Origin: Bdellovibrionales bacterium CG10_big_fil_rev_8_21_14_0_10_45_34
GTDB taxonomy: Bacteria > Bdellovibrionota > Bdellovibrionia > Bdellovibrionales > 1-14-0-10-45-34
Reading direction: 5' to 3'
Length of the DNA stretch: 64,000 nucleotides
Assembly (NCBI GenBank): GCA_002778785.1
Contig: PEZS01000010.1
Location: 1 to 64,000, forward strand
Shown here: positions 60,602 to 64,000 of the stretch, piece after piece
Position numbering within the stretch: the first letter of the stretch is position 1
How the letters are laid out: each line of letters opens with the position of its first letter
Position numbers and translations under genes: made by a program
The notes under the pieces: generated by a model
Database searches by the model: none
What the model saw: only the letters and a program-made list of their open reading frames with translations
What the model was told of the DNA's origin: nothing

Positions 60602-61715
60602 ATTGGCATCGATCCCTGAATTGATAGATGAAATTCGACAAGGTCGTATGGTGATCTTGGTTGATGATGAAGACCGTGAGAACGAAGGGGATATTATTCT
60701 TGCGGCACAGTTCGCCACCCCAGAAAAAATCAATTTTATGGCAAAAGAGGCGCGCGGACTCATTTGTCTCAGTTTGACAGAAGTGCAAGTCCAACGTCTT
60801 AGACTTCCTCAGATGGTTTCTGATGGCTCGAATGCCTCTCCCAATCGGACAGCGTTCACCGTGAGCATTGAAGCGGCGACAGGTATATCGACTGGTATAT
60901 CCGCTCGTGATCGAGCTCACACGATACAGGTAGCGTGTCACCCAGAAGCCCAGCCAACTGACATTATTTCTCCAGGACATGTGTTTCCTATTAAGGCGGT
61001 TCAAGGTGGCGTCCTCAAGCGAGCTGGTCACACAGAGGCCAGCGTGGATATCTGCAGACTTGCCGATCTGAATCCGGCTGCAGTGATTTGCGAAATAATG
61101 AACCCTGATGGAACTATGTCTCGGTTTGACGAACTTTGTGAGTTCGCTAAAAGCCACGACATCAAGATCGGCGCAATTGCTGACCTCATCGAGTTTCGGC
61201 TCAAGCAAGAGTCTCTTGTCGAGGCGGTTGCACGAATTCCGATTGATGAAAGTTCAAAACATCCGGCTTGGCTACATGTCTTTCGCAGCAAAATAGACGA
61301 TCGAGAGCACTATGCCCTTCAAATTGGTAATATAGCGGGCCCGGGTACCATAGATGCGGAAGAGACTCCAGTTGTGAGTGTGAGGGTAGAGGCCCGCAAT
61401 TTGGTGCGCGATCTCATGGGACTCGCTCAGGTAAAAGGCGGCTCCTCGCTTTTAGAATGTTGGAAGCAACTTTGTATGAGGCCTCCCGGAGTTTTACTTT
61501 ATCTGGATACCCCTCAAAAATTTGATTGGGCCAATCAAAACAATCAGTCGGTGGAATCGTTGAGCTTGAGGCGTGATGATCGCGACTACGGAATTGGCGC
61601 GCAGATTCTTAGGAATCTGGGGGCTCGAAAAATTCGACTCCTTACCAATCACCCATCCCCTCGAGCCGGCATTGAGGGCTATGGAATCGAAATCGTTGAA
61701 TCGGTACCCTATTAA
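60573..61715 (+). CDS. ribBA: RibBA: DHBP synthase with degenerate GTP cyclohydrolase II domain
   Basis: Residues 1-205 are an intact 3,4-dihydroxy-2-butanone-4-phosphate synthase: DDEDRENEGDIILAAQ, ISARDRAHTIQVA, HVFPIKAVQGGVLKRAGHTEA. Residues 215-380 have the GTP cyclohydrolase II fold end (RDYGIGAQILRNLGARKIRLLTNHP, EGYGIEIVE), but the zinc motif of the HSECLTGD-GSLRCDC type reads VEARNLVRDLMGLAQVKGG (272-290) with no cysteines, and the GRGIGL segment is missing. The RibA half is therefore probably inactive, and a separate active RibA is needed elsewhere if the organism makes its own riboflavin. Confidence 0.92.
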   Translation: MSLETSNQTRLASIPELIDEIRQGRMVILVDDEDRENEGDIILAAQFATPEKINFMAKEARGLICLSLTEVQVQRLRLPQMVSDGSNASPNRTAFTVSIEAATGISTGISARDRAHTIQVACHPEAQPTDIISPGHVFPIKAVQGGVLKRAGHTEASVDICRLADLNPAAVICEIMNPDGTMSRFDELCEFAKSHDIKIGAIADLIEFRLKQESLVEAVARIPIDESSKHPAWLHVFRSKIDDREHYALQIGNIAGPGTIDAEETPVVSVRVEARNLVRDLMGLAQVKGGSSLLECWKQLCMRPPGVLLYLDTPQKFDWANQNNQSVESLSLRRDDRDYGIGAQILRNLGARKIRLLTNHPSPRAGIEGYGIEIVESVPY

Positions 61716-61718
61716 GGC

Positions 61719-61773
61719 TGTTGCCATTTGGTGCTACAAGCTGAGCTTCGTTCGGTTCAATGAAATGGCAACA
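61719..61773. repeat. 11-bp hairpin between ribBA and ribH
   Basis: TGTTGCCATTT (61719-61729) and AAATGGCAACA (61763-61773) pair perfectly and enclose the short palindrome AAGCT-G-AGCTT (61738-61748). It sits in the 113-base ribBA-ribH gap and may set relative expression or mRNA stability. It does not match the FMN riboswitch. Confidence 0.55.
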
Positions 61774-61828
61774 ACCCCTACTGATTCTGGCACTAGCCAC
61801 TGGCTCGCAAACTTGGTAGGTTCCCGAT

Positions 61829-62236
61829 ATGAAAATCACAATCGTCGTTGCCGAATTCAATTCAAAAATAACTGAGCGCCTTCTAGAAGGGGCATTAAGT
61901 GAACTTAAATCGCGGGAAGTGAAGCCGATAGTTCAAAAAGTTCCTGGTGCTTTTGAACTGCCGCTCGCAGCGAGTCTCGCTTTGAAGGCAGGGGCCGATG
62001 GAGTCGTTGCCCTTGGTTGTATTATCCGCGGCGAGACGACCCACTACGACTATGTTTGCAAAGCGGCCCAAGAGGGTTGCTTGAGAGTTTCTCTTGATGA
62101 ATCTAAGCCAGTAGCTTTTGGCGTCCTTACAACGGAGGACTTCGAGCAGGCTTTCGAAAGGGCCGGGGGGCGACACGGTAATGTCGGAGCATCAGCGGCC
62201 CAAGCTTGCCTAGCCATGCTTTCGCTTAAGTTTTGA
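61829..62236 (+). CDS. ribH: 6,7-dimethyl-8-ribityllumazine synthase
   Basis: This condenses the RibB product with the ribitylaminopyrimidine to make lumazine. Motifs: TIVVAEFNSKITERLLEGAL, KVPGAFELPLAASL, VVALGCIIRGETTHYDYVC and the C-terminal GRHGNVGASAAQACLAML. The length (135) is slightly short but complete. It is last in the ribE-ribBA-ribH unit; ribD is not here. Confidence 0.95.
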   Translation: MKITIVVAEFNSKITERLLEGALSELKSREVKPIVQKVPGAFELPLAASLALKAGADGVVALGCIIRGETTHYDYVCKAAQEGCLRVSLDESKPVAFGVLTTEDFEQAFERAGGRHGNVGASAAQACLAMLSLKF

Positions 62237-62364
62237 AACTCGAAAAAATAGGGTTCACATAGGGCCATCGATAGAGGCTGCCTCGGATATGCCAAATAGC
62301 CTTGAGTTTTTCCAGATGCTCGATGGCCGAAAATCCCCTACAGTGAGCGTAAGAGAAGGTGAGA

Positions 62365-64000
62365 TTGGAAGCCAAAGAGACAAGAAAGCGTAAAAGAGAA
62401 ATATTTATTGCGGTGACAGCCGCCATCGTATTTGTGGCGCTCACCTGGGTCGAGTTTCGACTTGCTAACATCAGCCAGCAGCTGCCATTTGTTCACTCCG
62501 TCTTTTTCTTCGGCCTCGTTAACTTTAATATCATCCTTCTGCTTTTTCTTCTATTTCTCATCTTTCGAAACGTTGTAAAGGTTTTTGTGGAGACCCCTGG
62601 GCAGCTCATTGGGGCCACCATCAAGGGTAAGCTCGTCGTAGCATTCTTGGCTTTTAGTATTATTCCGACGCTCCTGATGTTTTCAATCTCGGTCTTTTAT
62701 ATAAATAGCAGTTTTGACAAATGGTTTAGCGTCAAAATGGCGGGAGTTTTAAAAGATTCGTTAGAAGTGACGAACTCCTATTACCTTCAGGCCAAAAGAC
62801 GTAACTACCATTTTGCTCATCGAGTAGCAAACGATGTGCGCTCTAAGGGCAATACTTCTATTCGCAAATTGCTAGAGTACTCAAAAAAGCAATATAGCTT
62901 GGATGCAGTGGAGTTTTATCCAGATCTCTTGAAAAACCGAATGGTGAGCGTTTCAGAAGAGCAGAATATAGGCGAGGTTCCCAATGTTAGCCTAGAGTTT
63001 CTCGAAAAGGGGATTTCCGAAAAAATTGAAGCCTCAACGATCCATCACTTTGGTGAAGGCAACTTAGTGCGGGTGATCGTGCCCGTCTTAAGCGGAGGGG
63101 CCATCGTTGTTTCAAGCTTTGTACCCCTGTCTTTAATTACCAAAATGGATGACGTAGCGGCAGCTTATGAAGAGCTGAGGAACGTTAACCCGCTGGAGTA
63201 CCCGCTTAAATCCATTTACACGATAGTTCTTGTGCTGATGACGTTGGTCATTGTTTTTGCGGCGACTTGGTTGGGCTTTCATTTAGCCCGCCAACTTTCG
63301 ACCCCGCTCGAGAAGCTTGCCAAAGCGGCCAGGCAAATCTCTCGCGGCAAGTACTCCCCTGTCGACTTGGAGTCAGGAAGTCTAGAAATTAATCAGCTTG
63401 TTGAAAGCTTTAACACAATGACTGTGGACCTAAAGGAAACTCTCGCGACGCTCGATGAGCATTCCCGTTATATGGGAGTCATTCTTCGAAACGTCAGCGC
63501 AGGAGTCGTTTCTGTAAATCGTAATGGTCAGATTAGCACGATAAACCGGCACGCAAGTCAGCTGCTAAAAATTGAGGCAGAAAAATTTATTGGCAAAGAA
63601 ATTCGCGAGTTTTTAAGCGGCGAACACCTTTCTACGTTTGAAAGCGTTATTAACACACTTAAGACTCACCGAATACCTAACCTACAAAAAGAAATTCAGC
63701 TGACGATTGATGGTGGCACGAGTTTCTTTCAGGTGACGGCTAGTCTTCTGCTCGATGAGCAAGGTAAGGACTTGGGGTTTGTTTTCTTGTTTGATGATAT
63801 GACGATGATGGTGAACGCCCAAAGAGCTGCCGCATGGCGAGAGGTGGCTCGGCGGATTGCTCACGAGATCAAAAATCCTCTGACTCCCATTAAACTCTCC
63901 GCACAGCGGTTAGAAAAGAAGTTTGCCGACGACATCACTGATCCCGCCTTCAAACAATGCATTGCTACGATTATCGACCAGGTAGACGACCTGAAAAACT
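62365..64000 (+). CDS. ntrY: NtrY-like sensor histidine kinase (3' end beyond window)
   Basis: The first 545 residues of a membrane kinase of the NtrY type. TTG 62365 is chosen for AAGG 5 bases upstream; GTG 62413 is an alternative. Membrane segments lie near 13-32, 46-70 and 92-115, then a periplasmic sensor of about 170 residues, another membrane segment (TIVLVLMTLVIVFAATWLGF), a HAMP domain (STPLEKLAKAARQISRGKY), a PAS domain (ILRNVSAGVVSVNRNGQIS) and the H-box at His500 in ARRIAHEIKNPLTPIKLSAQ. The ATPase domain lies outside the window. A nitrogen-related role is inferred from the name only. Confidence 0.88.
   Translation, partial: MEAKETRKRKREIFIAVTAAIVFVALTWVEFRLANISQQLPFVHSVFFFGLVNFNIILLLFLLFLIFRNVVKVFVETPGQLIGATIKGKLVVAFLAFSIIPTLLMFSISVFYINSSFDKWFSVKMAGVLKDSLEVTNSYYLQAKRRNYHFAHRVANDVRSKGNTSIRKLLEYSKKQYSLDAVEFYPDLLKNRMVSVSEEQNIGEVPNVSLEFLEKGISEKIEASTIHHFGEGNLVRVIVPVLSGGAIVVSSFVPLSLITKMDDVAAAYEELRNVNPLEYPLKSIYTIVLVLMTLVIVFAATWLGFHLARQLSTPLEKLAKAARQISRGKYSPVDLESGSLEINQLVESFNTMTVDLKETLATLDEHSRYMGVILRNVSAGVVSVNRNGQISTINRHASQLLKIEAEKFIGKEIREFLSGEHLSTFESVINTLKTHRIPNLQKEIQLTIDGGTSFFQVTASLLLDEQGKDLGFVFLFDDMTMMVNAQRAAAWREVARRIAHEIKNPLTPIKLSAQRLEKKFADDITDPAFKQCIATIIDQVDDLKN

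Noticed and set aside
1-64000. CRISPR arrays, complete insertion sequences, prophage, tRNA and rRNA genes
   Set aside because: No regularly spaced repeats, transposase genes, phage structural genes or recognisable RNA genes were seen by eye; tRNAscan and Infernal would be decisive for RNAs.

Overview
The window reads as chromosomal DNA of a Gram-negative, flagellated member of the Bdellovibrionota (Bdellovibrio-like predatory or related lineage). The evidence is an FHA-GGEEF diguanylate cyclase with the layout of Bdellovibrio DgcB, a TIGR02147-type regulator (a family typical of Bdellovibrio and Fibrobacter relatives), a sigma-54 activator with no sensor domain, frequent TTG/GTG starts, LPS heptose genes, a flagellin and a prepilin peptidase. 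I see no complete insertion sequence, prophage, CRISPR array, rRNA or tRNA gene. The taxonomic call is inference from gene content, not from a marker search.

Layout. 0.3-2.9 kb: two exported proteins of unknown function in one operon. 3-7.2 kb: gcvP behind a YhcC-like radical SAM gene. 7.5-9.3 kb: an exported unknown protein and an EpmA-type lysine ligase. 9.5-13.2 kb: surface polysaccharide genes (DegT aminotransferase, GT4 glycosyltransferase, O-antigen ligase-like protein). 13.3-16.2 kb: a large nested hairpin, HU/IHF, GNAT, MutT, a small unknown protein and a secreted trypsin-like protease. 16.5-18.8 kb: gdhA-pyrD. 19-22.2 kb: heptosyltransferase, heptose kinase and rlmN. 22.3-28.2 kb: a coiled-coil protein, a GGDEF protein, a metallophosphoesterase, pgi and the FHA-GGEEF protein, followed by a perfect 23-bp-arm hairpin. 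28.3-30.3 kb: ECF sigma, anti-sigma and lipoprotein operon. 30.4-33.7 kb (minus strand): ttcA, rsmI, yihY, cysE. 33.9-39.7 kb: a basic membrane-anchored protein, a GH113-like TIM-barrel protein, a TIGR02147 regulator with a secreted partner, an M50-like protein with a damaged active site, and hpf. 39.9-51.4 kb: metK, lepA, two signal peptidase I genes, then pyrB-carA-unknown-carB and a PhnD-like protein. 51.7-56.5 kb: an ABC-2 exporter pair, prepilin peptidase, a Xer-like recombinase and a sigma-54 activator. 56.5-59.6 kb: nested hairpins, a histone-H1-like protein with an acidic tail, a lipoprotein and flagellin. 60-62.2 kb: ribE-ribBA-ribH. 62.4 kb to the edge: the start of an NtrY-like sensor kinase.

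How the genes fit together. pyrB, carA and carB supply carbamoyl-aspartate and pyrD (elsewhere in the window) continues the pathway. ribE, ribBA and ribH make riboflavin but ribD is not here, and the RibA half of RibBA has lost its zinc cysteines. Two diguanylate cyclases with intact RxxD inhibitory sites flank pgi, suggesting a c-di-GMP signalling cluster. Three proteins keep a fold but lose catalytic residues: M50-like HGxxH at 38.2 kb, signal peptidase paralogue Ser to Thr at 43.9 kb, and the RibA domain at 60.6 kb.

The most unusual items are the large nested inverted repeats placed just after genes (13267-13384, 28201-28264, 56478-56674), the conserved-looking unknown gene between carA and carB, the catalytically altered paralogues, and two very short reading frames with good ribosome binding sites ahead of fliC and the TIGR02147 regulator. 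I did not find one single convincing new multi-gene system.
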